From: Tetradesmus obliquus
Lineage: Eukaryota; Chlorophyta; Chlorophyceae; Sphaeropleales; Scenedesmaceae
Assembly (NCBI GenBank): GCA_030272155.1
Contig: CP126199.1
Span: 5,838,501-5,902,500 of the forward strand
DNA length: 64,000 nt
Reading direction: 5' to 3'
Shown here: one piece after another, positions 47,190 through 61,453 of the stretch
Numbering within the stretch: position 1 is the stretch's first letter
Layout of the letters: the number at the start of each line of letters is the position of its first letter
The notes under the pieces: model-generated
What the model was told of the DNA's origin: nothing
Database searches by the model: none
What the model saw: the letters and a program-made list of their open reading frames with translations, nothing else
Made by a program: the position numbers and the translations under genes

Positions 47190-50100
47190 ATGGACAAGAA
47201 GCGTGTGGCAGAGGCCAGCGGCCCTGAGGGCCCTGATCAGAAGAAGTCGCGCACATATGGCAGCTCAGGTGCTCCAGCAAAGCCCGGCCTCAACCTTGAG
47301 GCGCTGCAGAAGGCCAAGCAGCTGCTGGAGAAGCAGAAGCAGCTCAGGGATAAGCTGAAAAAGCTGCCACAGGCAAGGCCGGCAGTGCTGTCAATGTTGC
47401 AGTGGTACAAGAATTAACATGACAGCCCTCAACAGCAACCGCATGCTGCAGCCCTCCCTTGGTGGCGCAGCTGCTGAGCTGCAACGCCATCTCCTGCACC
47501 TTTCCCAGGATGGCTGCGGTGCACAGCTGCAGTATAGCAACAACTGAATAGCAGCGGCAGCTGCTGACGAGCAGGAGAAGCTGCAGGACAGCAACCCCAC
47601 TGCTCAGATTCATCTGTGCTATGCACGCTCGCGCTGCTGCAGGTGGCCAGCAGTGCTGGCGCTGGTGCTGCTCTCCCAAGTGCTGCAACGCTTGCTGCTA
47701 CAGCAAACCCGCTGGCCCCAGGCGGCGTGCCTGGCGTTGACGCAGCGCTGGTGGCAGCCAAAGCAGCCAAGGCGGTGGAGATTGCCTCAAAGTGGGTGCA
47801 GTGGCAGTGGGTGTGGCGACGTGCTAGACAGCAACAGCAACTACAGATTGTCCCAGACACATCGCGTTGCTCTGTTTCCAAAGTGTGGTATGCTGATGCA
47901 GGTGGGGTTACAATAGCAGCGTAGTGATATCCTTAAAAGTGTGTGCTGGCTCAAGCACCCACAACCAGTTGTGCATCACGAGCATCAGCAACTCAGTAGC
48001 ATTGCACAGAATGTTAGAACACCATCTGAGCAGTGCGCGGCATCCCAATGCTGCATCACACAACATTTTGCAGTACAATAACATCACTTGTATTGTTCCT
48101 TGCGTGTTCTGCAGGTTCGGTGTGCAGGCCTCGCTAGCGTCCGTGCCGGGTTTTCAGGCAGCACCCGGTGCTGCTGCGCCGCGGCCGCTGATTGCGCCTG
48201 CCGTTGGCGCGCTGCCTGGCTTGCGGCCTACAGTGCCTAGCGGGCTGGGCGGGCTGGGTGGGCCCCGGCCGCTGCTGCTGGACGCTGCTGGGCGTGAGGT
48301 GGATGAGGCCGGCAATGTCATCACACACGCGGCTAGGGCACCCATCACCACGAGCTTGGTGAGTTGTGTTGTGGTGCCACAACTTGATGATGGTGATACA
48401 TGGCATCGTGCGGCAACACCTTGTTCCTGAGCCGCCTTGGCAACATCAGCATTGTTGGCCGCTTCCGTGCTAGATGTGCCACTGCTGCAGACGGGTTCTG
48501 TGCATGGTAACGCATTGACAACGCATGTGATGCCGATTTGGCATGGCCCTGATCTTTCGACCTACTTCTGCAAAAACATACTGCCCTTCCACCGGCGGTG
48601 TCCCAAATTTTTCCTGCTAATGTTATATATGTGGCCTAAAAGAGGGTGTGTGCTACTCGTCTGTCACCTTTGCGCATTGCTGTTTCTCTACGACCACTCA
48701 TGCAGATCAACCAACGCCGGCCTGATGAGCCACAGCAAGCCCCAGAGCCGGCAGGCCCGCGCGATGAAGACTTCATTGACACCAGCATGGCACGGCCGGG
48801 CAAAGACGTGGCTGCTCACAGGCGGCGGCGCGGAGCGCTGGAGTTTGTGGAGGAGGGCAGCATGGCCCGCCAAGCTGAGATTATGCGCCTGAAGCAGAAG
48901 TATGGTAAGACATCTGGGGCGTTGGTGTGTCCGGAACATGCATTATGCGCGTGTTTCTTTAGGGCACCGCATGTACACCGCACTTGAGTGCAGCCTGTAG
49001 ATGGTCTGTTGTTGCCGCTCATGGTGCAACACATGTGCAATTGGTGCTTGGAAACCAAAAGGCAAGCTCGCTTTTTTCAACAGTCGAAGTGATTTGCTTG
49101 AGCAGATCATTATGCACAGTAGCACTGGTTTACGTTCTAATCGGGTTGCCTACGAATGCACCATACACATTTCACCTGGGCCAAGGGCTGTATAGGCGCG
49201 CTCAGTCCACTGGCACCAACATGACTCCTGTTTGCTTGGTCACTTCAGAATCTGTTAGATGCCGTTCAGGAAGTTGGTTTTATATTGTGATGGATTTTGA
49301 GGTGCTTTGGGATGCTTTTTTCTTGGGGGGGGGGGGGGGGGGGGCGCTTGGGCCAGGTCAAGGTTTCTTATGATGATGTTCTGATTTCTGTTGCCCCCGC
49401 CCCCTCCCGTTGTGTGGGGCTTCTTTGATTGATGGTGTCGAGCCTACTGACTGAGCATGTCACATAGCGCATAGCTAGGTGCTGATGTACCAGCTTGCTG
49501 ATGGCTTTCTCATGTCACACCAAGGACAAGCTGTTGTGTTGCTGCCGTGCGTAGGCCCTGGGGCCTCACGACGTGACACAAGCACACCCCAACTACAACT
49601 ATGCTTGCTTGTTAGGCTACCACATGTCACATGTGTTTGTGTCCCAGCAACCAACGTTTTCTTACCGCACTGCCGCGTAGGTGAAGCCGACTTCAAGAAA
49701 CACCTGCCCAGCCACCTGAGGCGGCCGCCTAGGGGGCCAGCAGGGCCAACGGAGCGGGACGCCAACCTCACTCCGCTTGGGGCACCTGCCATCCCTGGCC
49801 TTGGAGGCATGGCAGATTTGGCAGCTGGCAGCGAGGCGCAAGGTGCCAACTCAGTGCCCATCGGGGTTCGGCAGGTGAGCCAAAATGCGGCACGGAGCTT
49901 TGTTGTAAGTGCGGCGTCAGGCAGGGCTTGGCAGGCAACAAACATGTTTTGCTGCTTAATGAGTGAATATATGTGTTGGTCCTTATATTATTTTTGGTGA
50001 AGTCACTTGCCATATTCATTTGTGTTGCTGCCTCAGGTTGAGGAAAGCGAGGAGGACAAGCTGCGCCGCATGCTGCCTGAGGCCGCTGCACCGCCAGATG

Positions 50101-53071
50101 TGGAGTGGTGGGACAAACCGCTGCTGGTCGGTGGCGCCTATTTTGTGGAAGGGGCCGTGGGAGAGCAGCAACCATTGCAGGAAGATGGCCCTGATGAGCA
50201 ACATGGGCAACCTGGCGACAACGTGGTGGTTGCTGACCCTAACGGCAGCGGGGCGGTCATGCGGCTGCGTGTCGGCAAGGTAAGGGCCAAATATCGACCT
50301 CAATAGAAGCTAAGAAACTTTGCAGTTGGTGGTGCTATTACAAATAACAGTTGGCGGTTGCTATCACAAACTGCAAGCGTGGTAAAATGTCGTTCATGTT
50401 ACCCTTTGAAGTTTGGTGCAATTGCAGATGCAGCTTGTTGGGCGGAGCATGGGACCAGGTTTGGCAAGGCATGTGTTGACGGAAGATTGTTTGCACTATG
50501 TCGACACCAAAACATATGCTTACATGTAACTTCGACTTTGTCCTCCGCTGCTGTAGGTGACACTCTATGTGGAGCACCCTGTGCCAATGGAGCCACCTGC
50601 AGCTGGTCCACCACCGCCGCCACAACCGCTGAAGCTCACCAAACAGTATGTATGACTAGATTGTTGTTGCTGCCTTTCATGAAGGGTGGAATCACGCCAT
50701 CTGCTGCATGCTTGCCCGCAAAATATGGTTGCGCACATGCAAAACCACGCATAGTCGTTGGCAAAGAGAGTAGTACACGTTCAACTCCTCTTCACATCAA
50801 GTCAAAATAAAGCACAAGAAGGCTTTGGCTGCCTCAACCTTGAGTTCTGCTCAAGTACTGCCTTGTGTTATCTGCTTCACATCATGCTGCATGGTTGTGC
50901 ACTCAAGTAACCAAAATATGTCTGTAATACATTGTATGCTGCCGGTACCGCTGTTATTCATATTTGAATGCATGTGCACTGCTCAAGTTTTTGCCACCTT
51001 GTCTGCATCGTTTTTGCTAACAGGGAGCTGAAGAAGATGCGCACCCAGCGCCGCCAAGCGCGTGAGAAGGAGAAGCAAGAGTTGATCAGGTTAGTGGTGC
51101 AAGCAACCTTGAACACATGCCCCACGTGGCATGCACATGAAATATTGTTCGAAGTGCGTCCATGCCACTGGTACGTACGCACATAATAAAATTTCAAAAG
51201 TATAACATTATGACATCTTTAGGGTGGCCCTGCTTTCACCTGTCACGCAACGCTTCACTTATGTTAAAGCCATCAAACAATGCAATGTGCACATTCTGAA
51301 CTGTCAAGCGCAAACAAATTTGTGTTGTTACACCAACCACCATGTTGTTGGCGTTTGTAGGCAAGGCTTGCTAGAGCCCCCAAAGCCCAAGGTCAAGATA
51401 AGCAACCTCATGCGAGTGCTAGGAGAGGAGGCTACATTAGACCCGACTGCTATTGAGCAAGAGGTGAATGATTCAATCGGTTTGCTGCACAATACCTTGG
51501 TGATTTGCTATTCGTCCTGCAATGTCCTACGTTGTTGAGCACGTGTCGCCTTGATGCTTGCACATGTTGGTGTTGACTACAGTTCATGGCTCATGCACAT
51601 ACCATTTCTGCGTATGATGAAGGTGAAGGGCAACCTCCGCTTACATATGAGGCTTGTCCTTGACCTGTGTTGTTCAGTCCCGTGATGTGCTTACAACATA
51701 CCATTGTTGCAAGTTTGATCTTTCTTGTGACATAATGCGTTGTTCTGGACCCTGTGGTTCACAACACCCTCGCGTGCTGCCGCCCTGTTGATATTGCCTA
51801 GGTACGCCGACAAATGGGGGAGCGGCAAGCTGCTCATGATGATCGCAACCTGGCACGCATGCTGACGCCTGCCGAGCGCCGCGACAAGAAGCTGCGCAAG
51901 CTGTTTGACAACACCCCTGGTGGCGCCCTCACCACGCGCACTGCCGTCTACAGAGTGGAGGACCTCAGCCACGGCCAACACCGCTTCAAAGTAGACGTAA
52001 ACGCGCGGGAGAACCACATGTCAGGTGCGCATCCTACAATGTGTATGTTGCATAGCTTCACTAGCGCAAAGTGTTGCGTGTATAATATACCGTTTCTGCG
52101 GCGTTGTGGAAGCGTTCTGGAACCTTTCCACGATGATTGCACAACAACTTGCATTTCTGCGCGTACTAGAAACCGTTGTGCAGTCTCCACAACTGCTCGT
52201 TGTGCAGTCTCTACAACTGCTCGTTGTGGAACCTTTTCCACACATCTCGGCGTTGTGAAATAGAATCGAGCCTTACAGTATCTTTAACCCTCGAAACTTC
52301 CATACCCTTTCGACATCTGCATATACCATGCCGCACAATTGTCTGCTTTGCAACTAAAGTGATTTTAACCTGTACTTTTGTTGCAGGCATCATGTTGTTG
52401 TGTCCGGGCACCTTCAATCTGGTCGTGGTGGAGGGCTGCCCCAAGTCGCTCAAGCGCTACCACAAGCTCATGGTGCGGCGCATAGACTGGAACGCCACGC
52501 CACTACCACAACCCGGCGACGATGAAGATGAGGGTGCGGATGTCACGGCCGGGGACGGCGAGGCGGAGAAGGCACCGAACAGTTGCCACTTGGTTTGGGA
52601 GGTGAGATTGTGGTCTCAAGCCAGACGAGTACAAATAATGACATGCACCCTTCATGTGTCAGTGTTGTTCATGAACAATTGCGCCCTCACACTCTTGTAT
52701 TGGTGAATTTGCACACCTTGTCAGGCATGGACATAGGCACAAGTGCACCAAAACACCCTCATCACAAGGACTGGTGTAGTAGTTAGTCGTATGATAAACA
52801 AGACATCGTATGCATATGCATACACATCACCTTGTGACTCCTTCGTCAAGCTTGGTACTTACATACATGATGTTTTCCTTGCACTTTTTGCAACTTCAAC
52901 CGCTTGTGCTAGGGCGAGGTGGGTGCCGCCTCATTCAAGGACTTCAACAAGGAGGAGGTGGCGTCACCTGAGGCAGCGCGCAAGCTTCTTGATGAGCAGG
53001 GCGTAGCGCACTACTGGGATGCTGCGGCCAACTTCGATTTTGATGCCGCACCCATAGCAGAGATGCCATGA
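47190..53071 (+). CDS. PRPF3: U4/U6 snRNP protein PRP3 (PRPF3), 12 exons
   Basis: A core component of the U4/U6 and U4/U6.U5 snRNPs of the spliceosome; it binds U4/U6 RNA and PRP4. Exons are 47190-47372, 47643-47791, 48115-48358, 48706-48904, 49681-49874, 50037-50279, 50557-50645, 51024-51089, 51361-51463, 51802-52024, 52387-52601 and 52913-53071; phases close at 688 aa. Family blocks in order are [103 protein letters not shown] (the PRP3 hallmark), [45 protein letters not shown], and the DUF1115-type end [12 protein letters not shown]. Intron 1 has a GC donor (CACAG|GCAAGG). The family call is essentially certain; introns are AT-richer and less repetitive than those of neighbouring genes. 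Confidence 0.96.
49325..49344. repeat. Poly-G run of 20 in PRP3 intron 4
   Basis: Twenty consecutive G residues lie in the longest PRP3 intron (48905-49680). The exact length may be affected by assembly or sequencing of homopolymers. Confidence 0.85.
52166..52234. repeat. 24-bp tandem repeat in PRP3 intron 10
   Basis: The unit TTGTGCAGTCTCCACAACTG plus CTCG is repeated, with one C/T difference and a partial third unit; the flanks carry related TTGTGGAA pieces. Confidence 0.7.
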
Positions 53072-54089
53072 TTAATGTTCCTTGCTTTGACCAGATTTGT
53101 AGTCTCTTTGCCCAATGTGCCTATCATAGGCTCCCCGAACGGGCGAGGTTACCCGTGCTTGTAACTTCCAAAGTGTGTTGTGCTGCTGCAACCCGAGACC
53201 AAGGACGCAATCATACGTCTGGTTGATCAGCTGCAAAAGGTTCTCACACGTGGCCGGTGATAACATTTGTGTACCAATGCGGTGATGTGCAAAAGTCAAC
53301 GGCCAAGTCCTGCTAGTGGTTTTGTTTTGAGTAAGCCTTCAGGGAGTTGCCCACATCTCGAGGCTTGTGAGAATGTGCTAACACACGGCCCGGGGTTGTG
53401 TGTTTGTCTCGTGTTTGTAATGTAATGCAGTTCTAGGTTTGTGGCAATATTGCATGTTGGCTCCAGTACCCACTACATCAGCATTCAGCCAACAATATTG
53501 CTGTTAGACGCTTGCTAATGTCACCAGCTAACATATGCTATTCATGCCGGGGTCCCGCACTTCCTTGTCGCGTGTTATTTATTACACAAGGGAGTGAAAG
53601 CACTCGACTTGCCAACCTCGTAACTATATTGTTACATACGTTGCGTTCCCTCATTCATTTCACAATCAAACATGACTGTAAACCGATTGCATTAACGCTA
53701 CAATAACAGACAAGCATCAAGCGATGCTCTTACCGCGGGCAACATACGACACATGTTTAGGGTTGGTTGTGTGTGTTTTAGCAGGGGGGCATTTTCTCCA
53801 CTGACAACATCATCATCCCTTTTTGCCTGGCAACTTCAGAACATGTAATGTACTATAACAAGTAACTACAACAAATTTCTATAGGGGTTTTGAGGTGGTT
53901 TGGTGAGGAAGGGTGGGTGGGGGTGGGTGGGTGTCTGGGGCCCAGTCAGCTTTTTTTTGTCTTAGGGTACACAACTTTCTTGCCAAGAGCCTGATCGAGT
54001 TTTGAGTAGGCTCAATACAAGCTTATGGTCATGAACTATCGTTTAAATGCCTTGTCCGTGACGTGTCAACAACCATGCGTGATGGTAGG
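53072..54089. other. PRP3 3' region up to the transposon nest
   Basis: About 1 kb without coding signal. Two adjacent TGTAA motifs at 53416-53425 are the likely end of the PRP3 transcript. The stretch is AT-richer than the coding areas. Confidence 0.4.
53416..53425 (+). terminator. Tandem TGTAA poly(A) signals for PRP3
   Basis: Two contiguous TGTAA pentamers lie 345 nt past the PRP3 stop codon, with no further gene before the transposon nest. Confidence 0.5.
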
Positions 54090-54094
54090 TGGGG
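54090..54094. repeat. Target-site duplication TGGGG, left copy
   Basis: TGGGG directly precedes the first LTR. The same 5 bases directly follow the far end of the second LTR at 60242-60246, the size expected of an LTR-type integration. Confidence 0.85.
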
Positions 54095-54162
54095 TGTAAC
54101 GATACCCCAAAAGGCGATGCCTCTGAGCCTCGATTCCGGCCTATAGACCCCGTCACGTTACA
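54095..54162. repeat. First LTR of the miniature element (intact)
   Basis: 68 bp, TGTAACGA...CGTTACA, with a short inverted terminal match (TGTAACG/CGTTACA). Confidence 0.85.
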
Positions 54163-54199
54163 TACCTCCCCCTCGAGGTAGCGTGATGTCCTCATCCAC

Positions 54200-54283
54200 G
54201 AACCGAGCTCAGTGGGGTTCGAGCACAGGACCTTCCGCACCGCAGCCCGGCACTCTACCGACTCGGCTACGGAATCCTTTCCA
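54200..54283 (-). other. tRNA-like (pol III promoter-like) interior of the miniature element
   Basis: On the minus strand TAGCCGAGTCGG (54269-54258) fits the tRNA A box. TGCTCGAACCCC (54225-54214) resembles the B box, about 32 nt downstream, as in tRNA genes. The T and acceptor stems do not pair properly, so it is a tRNA-derived sequence, not a working tRNA gene. Confidence 0.65.
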
Positions 54284-54300
54284 ACCCGATCAGCTACCAA

Positions 54301-54330
54301 TGTAACGATACCCCAAAAGGCGATGCCTCT
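54301..54330. repeat. Second LTR, left fragment
   Basis: The first 30 bp of the second LTR, ending in TCT where the DNA transposon inserted. It continues at 60204-60241. Confidence 0.85.
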
Positions 54331-54360
54331 CACTGTCAACTGACCCCCCCTGTTTCAGCA
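54331..54360 (+). repeat. Left terminal inverted repeat of the CACTG element
   Basis: 30 bp starting CACTGTCAAC and ending TTTCAGCA; its exact reverse complement is at 60171-60200. Confidence 0.92.
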
Positions 54361-54910
54361 ACTGTGCTGTGACTGACGGCTTTGCCTGCAAGGCCATATG
54401 TCAAGTTACACACACATTGAGACTTTTTGGGGTGAGTCTCCTTGAGTGACAGCCTGTTTTTGCTGAGTCATCTGCGACGTTCCAGATTTTCGGGTGTTCG
54501 TTGCAACGTAGTTGCCTGTGCACACCGTGTAACCCCTCTTCTTCTCTTGTTTCAGCAACTTTCAGCCACTGGCAGCTGGTGAATCCAGCAGTATTCAGTG
54601 CTGAATCTGAGCACTTAATGTTGCTTAATGTTGCTGAAAACGCTGAATTTGCTGAACAGCGTAGCTTTTTCAGTGTGCTTTCAGTGTTTTTAAGCAATAA
54701 TCACTGCCTGCTGCTGAAAAATTCACCGCGAGTAAAAGCGCGCGATAATTCAGCGGCGTATTTCAGCACTGAAAGATCGTTGATGATCGAGTAATATCGA
54801 GTAATAATTCACCTCTTTCTGCCGCTGATAATGGCGGAAATCTTCACTGGGACTGGATTATTCACTGTCTTTCCCTGCCGAATTCTGCGCACAATTTTTT
54901 CAGCAAATAC
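54351..54910. repeat. Left subterminal repeat array (GCTGAA/TTCAGC)
   Basis: About ten or eleven GCTGAA or TTCAGC hexamers in both orientations lie within 560 bp, several as close pairs (around 54550, 54640 and 54755). Subterminal arrays of short motifs are the transposase-binding sites of CACTA elements; the role here is inference. Confidence 0.7.
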
Positions 54911-55272
54911 GGGGCAGCGGGGGTGATCAGGGGCTTGCCATGCAGGTGCTGCTTGGGATCTGGGTGACTTTACCGCTGCAAACACCTGCTCCAATCACTG
55001 TACAACACCCATTGCACCATATGGCATGCATGCCGTGCGCACAAATGGTGCATGTGCACACCAAGTGCACATCTTTATCATCATCATCATCATCATCAAG
55101 CTCATATTTTGCAGCAGTACTAGTCCTGCTCAGCATGTGCGCATGCACATGCGCTGATCGTGCTGCATGTGATGAAGCGATGTGAGTGCGCAGCCGCGAC
55201 ATCAGCCAGCACTGCTAGCAGACTACACTTCAGTGATCGAGCTGACATGGTGTGCGGCTCACAACAAGGAGC

Positions 55273-57822
<2,550 letters not shown>

Positions 57823-57830
<8 letters not shown>

Positions 57831-57843
57831 GCAGTAAAACAGT
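57823..57843. repeat. 21-bp direct repeat, copy 1, overlapping the start of the minus-strand transposon gene
   Basis: GCCATCATGCAGTAAAACAG plus T occurs here and again, exactly, at 58121-58141. The minus-strand ATGATGGC start context lies within it. Confidence 0.85.
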
Positions 57844-58115
57844 TTCAAAGTTGAAGCCTGCAGTCAGGCTGACGCTTGCGGCCACTGGTCAAGACAGGCA
57901 AGTTCAAATGTCTTGAGAGCGACTGAGAGCAACGGGTGTTTATTGAGCCTCAAGCCTCCAAGCACCGCATATTGTGCTGCAAAAGTTTTATGTAATTTTA
58001 TATTGTTTACTTGAGGGCTTTTGAGCATAGTACTGTGGTGTATGACCTCCCGGCATGCCTTGCGATCAATTGCTCTCAGGCACCAGGTCTCTTGCACGTC
58101 AGTTCCTTGCGCTGA

Positions 58116-58313
58116 ATAACGCCATCATGCAGTAAAACAGTAGCTGCAACATTGTGGGCCACGCCAACGCAGCAACAGTTTTTTGCTGCTGCTGGCATAG
58201 CGCAGACTGCGTCCACACCAGCAGCCGCGGCAGCAGCAGCAGCAGGAGCTGTTGGATACCCGCAGGTCATGTTTGGCAACACACCCGGCAGCGTATCTGC
58301 GGCAGACGTTGCT

Positions 58314-58349
<36 letters not shown>

Positions 58350-59637
58350 CCGGTTGGCGCTTTCAGCCCCATATCCTCAGTTCAATCCTGAGGACAGCAG
58401 CCGCTACAGCAGCGCCACAGCAGGAGTGGAGCCACACAGCGAGGACAGCAGCAGTGCAACAAGCAGCCGAACAGCACCCAGGTTTGGCATCAACGCAGCG
58501 CAACAGGAGGTGCTGCTTTTGCTGAACAGTGCTGAGCACCAGCCTAATGAGGAACAGGAGGCCTTGGCAGCAATTGCAGGCAAGCATGCAGATGTTGTGG
58601 CAGAGGCAGCGGCGATGCTGCAGCAGCAGACGCAGCAAGTCTACACTATAGCCGAAGCATTGAGGAACATGCAGCAGCTAGCGCAGAGCTCGCACGCAGC
58701 CACTGTTGCTGCTGCATATCTGCAGCGCCTGCAGGCTAGCATTGTGATAGACCTGCCATCAGGCGCCCATAAGGAGGTTGCTGGCCATGAACATGATACC
58801 AAGGCTGCACCAGCCAAAACGCAGGACGGCAGCAATGTCAGCAATCCTTCTGAGGTGGTCAAAGTCGGACAGTGGAGAGAGAGCCTCATTTGGGGTGCAG
58901 CACAGAAGGTTGGTTACATGGTCAGCAACGTGGCTGCAGCGCTGTTCATCACAGCATGGGTCATCGCTGCTAGGTTTGGTGTGGCTGCAGTTGGCAGCAT
59001 GCTGGCGTGCAAGCTCACAACAGACGTGTTGTTTCTGGTAGGGGCTGCAGGCAGCCGAACGGGGGGCCATGTAGACCCTGCTGCTGCTGTGACGTTTGCG
59101 TGGTTGCTGCATACCGGCTTGCCGTCAGACCAAATGCAGCAGCTGCAGCAATCGGCGCTTGCTACTTGGTTGTTAATCAGTCCTGCTGTCTTCAAGGACC
59201 GTGCATTGCTGGACATGTTGTTGGATGCGCTGTTGTCAAGCAAGGCTGTGACGGCGTGGGACAAAGACAGACCCAAACGGCAGCAAGCTTGGGATCTGCT
59301 GATGGGCAGCAAGCATGGCACCCTTCCGCTGAGTCTCACAATGATGCACCATGTGCTGGAAAAGATGGGCAAGCACGCCAAGTTGGTTGAGCAAAAGGCT
59401 GGGCAGGGTGTGTGGGTGCCCCCTGGCTTGCTGCACTGGGTCTTCAACAACCAGGCATGCTTCAAGATTGCATATGAAGTGTGCCCCACCACACATGCTG
59501 CAGCGTGTTGCTACATGCAGCGGCGTGTGCGCTTTAGCTTTTGGACAGATGACAAGGAGGGGGGTTACATCTGTGTGCGCAAGCTGGTGATGGAGGCATT
59601 CGGCCGCTGGTGCAAGTCATGCCCTCCATCATCTTAG
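58116..59637 (+). CDS. Transposon-borne protein of unknown function, 5' end not resolved
   Basis: A long open frame 58348-59637 (430 codons to the stop) is preceded by a different open frame, 58116-58265. They join in phase across an 82-nt GT-AG intron (58266-58347), giving ...GAVGYPQYRLALSAPYPQFNPEDSSR... . No ATG is present upstream in that frame, so a first exon or another start is missing. The N-terminal part is Ala/Gln-rich. The middle is helical (EEQEALAAIAGKHADVVAEAAAMLQQQTQQVYTIAEALRNMQ), and a hydrophobic stretch near VAAALFITAWVIAARFGVAAVGSML could span a membrane or form a helical core. The C-terminal half is evenly composed and gene-like (LLDALLSSKAVTAWDKDRPKRQQAWDLL, MQRRVRFSFWTDD). 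It is divergent to the Cys/His-cluster gene of the same element. No family was recognised. Confidence 0.55.
58121..58141. repeat. 21-bp direct repeat, copy 2
   Basis: Exact copy of 57823-57843. The 277 bp between the copies form the region from which the two transposon genes diverge. Confidence 0.85.
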
Positions 59638-60039
59638 ATGGTGCAACCACACTGTTGGTGTGTGTTTGTCACTGCTCAGCATGGGACTTGCCACAGATGT
59701 GCCAACTTGATTTGAATGCTTGGACCATGTGTGTGCATTGTGCGAGGGACTCTGTTGCATTCACATGGGCAGCGGGCAGGCAAGCACTAGAGCAGATGTG
59801 CGTGTGTGGCACATGCGCACTTGAACTTCAGTCACTTTGCTGTGAAAGGTTCAACAGAGTTTGATGCATTTGGTGGTTGCCCAATGAGCCTAACATATGC
59901 TAACAAACGAACGTTCTTCCTGTTATTGTGTAACGGCCAACCTGTGGACCAGCAGTGAACCATGTTTCAGTGTGGGAATGGCACAGCCATAGTGCCACTA
60001 TGGCCAGTGGCCTAAAGATGATGACAATTACAGGGATAC

Positions 60040-60180
60040 TCAGCAGTGAGGAATGCTGAAAGTGTGCACTTAAAAAATTAATTGTTTCCAGCCAACTTCA
60101 GAGGCCAGCTGAAAAATTCACTGCAGTCAGCAGAATTCAGTGGTGCAGGCGCTGAATTTTGCCTAATGTCTGCTGAAACA
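60040..60180. repeat. Right subterminal repeat array (GCTGAA/TTCAGC)
   Basis: Four GCTGAA hexamers and several near matches lie close to the right terminus, mirroring the left array. Confidence 0.65.
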
Positions 60181-60200
60181 GGGGGGGTCAGTTGACAGTG
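60171..60200 (-). repeat. Right terminal inverted repeat of the CACTG element
   Basis: Exact reverse complement of 54331-54360, ending CAGTG, directly followed by the target duplication TCT. Confidence 0.92.
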
Positions 60201-60203
60201 TCT

Positions 60204-60241
60204 GAGCCTCGATTCCGGCTTATAGACCCCGTCACGTTACA
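60204..60241. repeat. Second LTR, right fragment
   Basis: The last 38 bp of the second LTR (GAGCCTCGATTCCGG...CGTTACA), followed by the TGGGG target duplication at 60242-60246. Confidence 0.85.
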
Positions 60242-60404
60242 TGGGGTGTACCCCCAATGCTCGCCCCCCAACAGTGTGGTGTTGCAGCCAGGTCTCTGTA
60301 AGTGTTGCTTGCATGCTGTATCATGCCATGCGCTTACATGCTTGCTTTGCCATGCCATGCTGTCCCTTGGAGGCGACCACTCGGTTGTGCTGCAGCATTG
60401 TGGT

Positions 60405-60559
60405 CATTTTGCTAGGCGGGCAGTGAGGCTGCAGACTTGCTGTTCCGTCGTGATGGTGGTGGGGGACGGAGTTGGACTGAAACCCTACCTGGCTGGTATG
60501 ATACGCCAGTTCAAGAGGCTGGAATTGCCTGGCCCCCATGTGTAACAAACACAAACAAA
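60405..60559 (+). repeat. Dispersed 155-bp repeat, copy A
   Basis: Starts CATTTTGCTAGGCGGGCAGT and ends in the A/C-rich tail GTAACAAACACAAACAAA. It matches copy B at 61297-61453 with only a few differences. An A-rich 3' end shared by both copies suggests a non-LTR retroelement end or a SINE; the family is not identified. Confidence 0.8.
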
Positions 60560-61296
60560 GCTCGAAGCAGCAGGCGGTTTTGCGGTTTTGGGAATTGCTT
60601 GCTGATTTTGTGGCAATGGAGACTGCGCCGGCTCATTGGCGTGTTGCGGTGCCTGGAGATCACCCGTTCTTGCGATCTGATCCAGCACAGCTGCGCATTG
60701 TACTGGCGCCCCTCTCTGGTTGACCTTCCTGCTTTTACATGATGTGCTGTCAGTAGTTGTCCAATTTCCACTTTCTGGCAAGGCCATGTTGCATGTCGTG
60801 TGTCCCTGTGCTTGATTTTTCAGCTCTGTGTGTCGCATTGCGTGCTTCTGTGCTTGTCAGCCATGAGGATTGCAGAAGCAGTAGCACCTTAGTTTGCATG
60901 TCACATGCAGTGTCTCCTGTCGGTCCCGCGTGCTCCTGCTTGCTGCAGTCTGGTGTGTACAGCAGTGCCTTGGTGCAATCATGCCGAACACCTATGGTAA
61001 GCAGCACCATTGTGCATCCCGCTTGCTGTTTGGACCATGCCTGCCTTCCCTTGTGCGTTTTGTGCCCTGTGCTTTGAGCACCCTGCTGCTTTTCGTGCTG
61101 CACTTCGCACATGCTGCACTGCATGTACTTGTTGGTTTATGGGGAGGTAGGGGCTGCAAGATGCCTCTGGAGTTTTACTTTGGTTGCATCTTGTGGCTTG
61201 CTATCGGGTTCTCATGATATGTGAGCTGAAAGAGGGGCAAGTGACTCGCTCTAGGGCGATAGCTTGCCCACCCCTGTAACAGACCTCTCTTCCGGG

Positions 61297-61453
61297 CATT
61301 TTGCTAGGCGGGCAGTGAGGCTGCACTGACTTGCTGTTCCGTCGTGATGGTGGTGGGGGACGGAGTTGGACTGAAACCCTACCTGGCTGGTATGATACGC
61401 CAGTTCAAGAGGCTGGAATTGCTTGGCCCCCATGTGTAACAAACACAAACAAA
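61297..61453 (+). repeat. Dispersed 155-bp repeat, copy B
   Basis: Direct-orientation copy of 60405-60559, with a 2-bp insertion (GCACTGACTT against GCAGACTT) and a GCCTGG/GCTTGG difference. Sequences outside the shared unit are unrelated. Confidence 0.8.

Noticed and set aside
51214..51300. An extra PRP3 exon after ATCTTTAG at about 51222
   Set aside because: It would keep phase at its start, but the sequence does not match PRP3, whereas the exon at 51361 gives the conserved hallmark block directly.
54190..54275. A tRNA gene on the minus strand
   Set aside because: A and B boxes are recognisable, but the T and acceptor stems do not pair and the sequence lies inside a flanked miniature retroelement, so I treat it as tRNA-derived.
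60192..60545. A 117-codon plus-strand open frame
   Set aside because: It starts inside the transposon's terminal repeat, runs through the LTR fragment and into a dispersed repeat; it is a fusion of repeats, not a gene.
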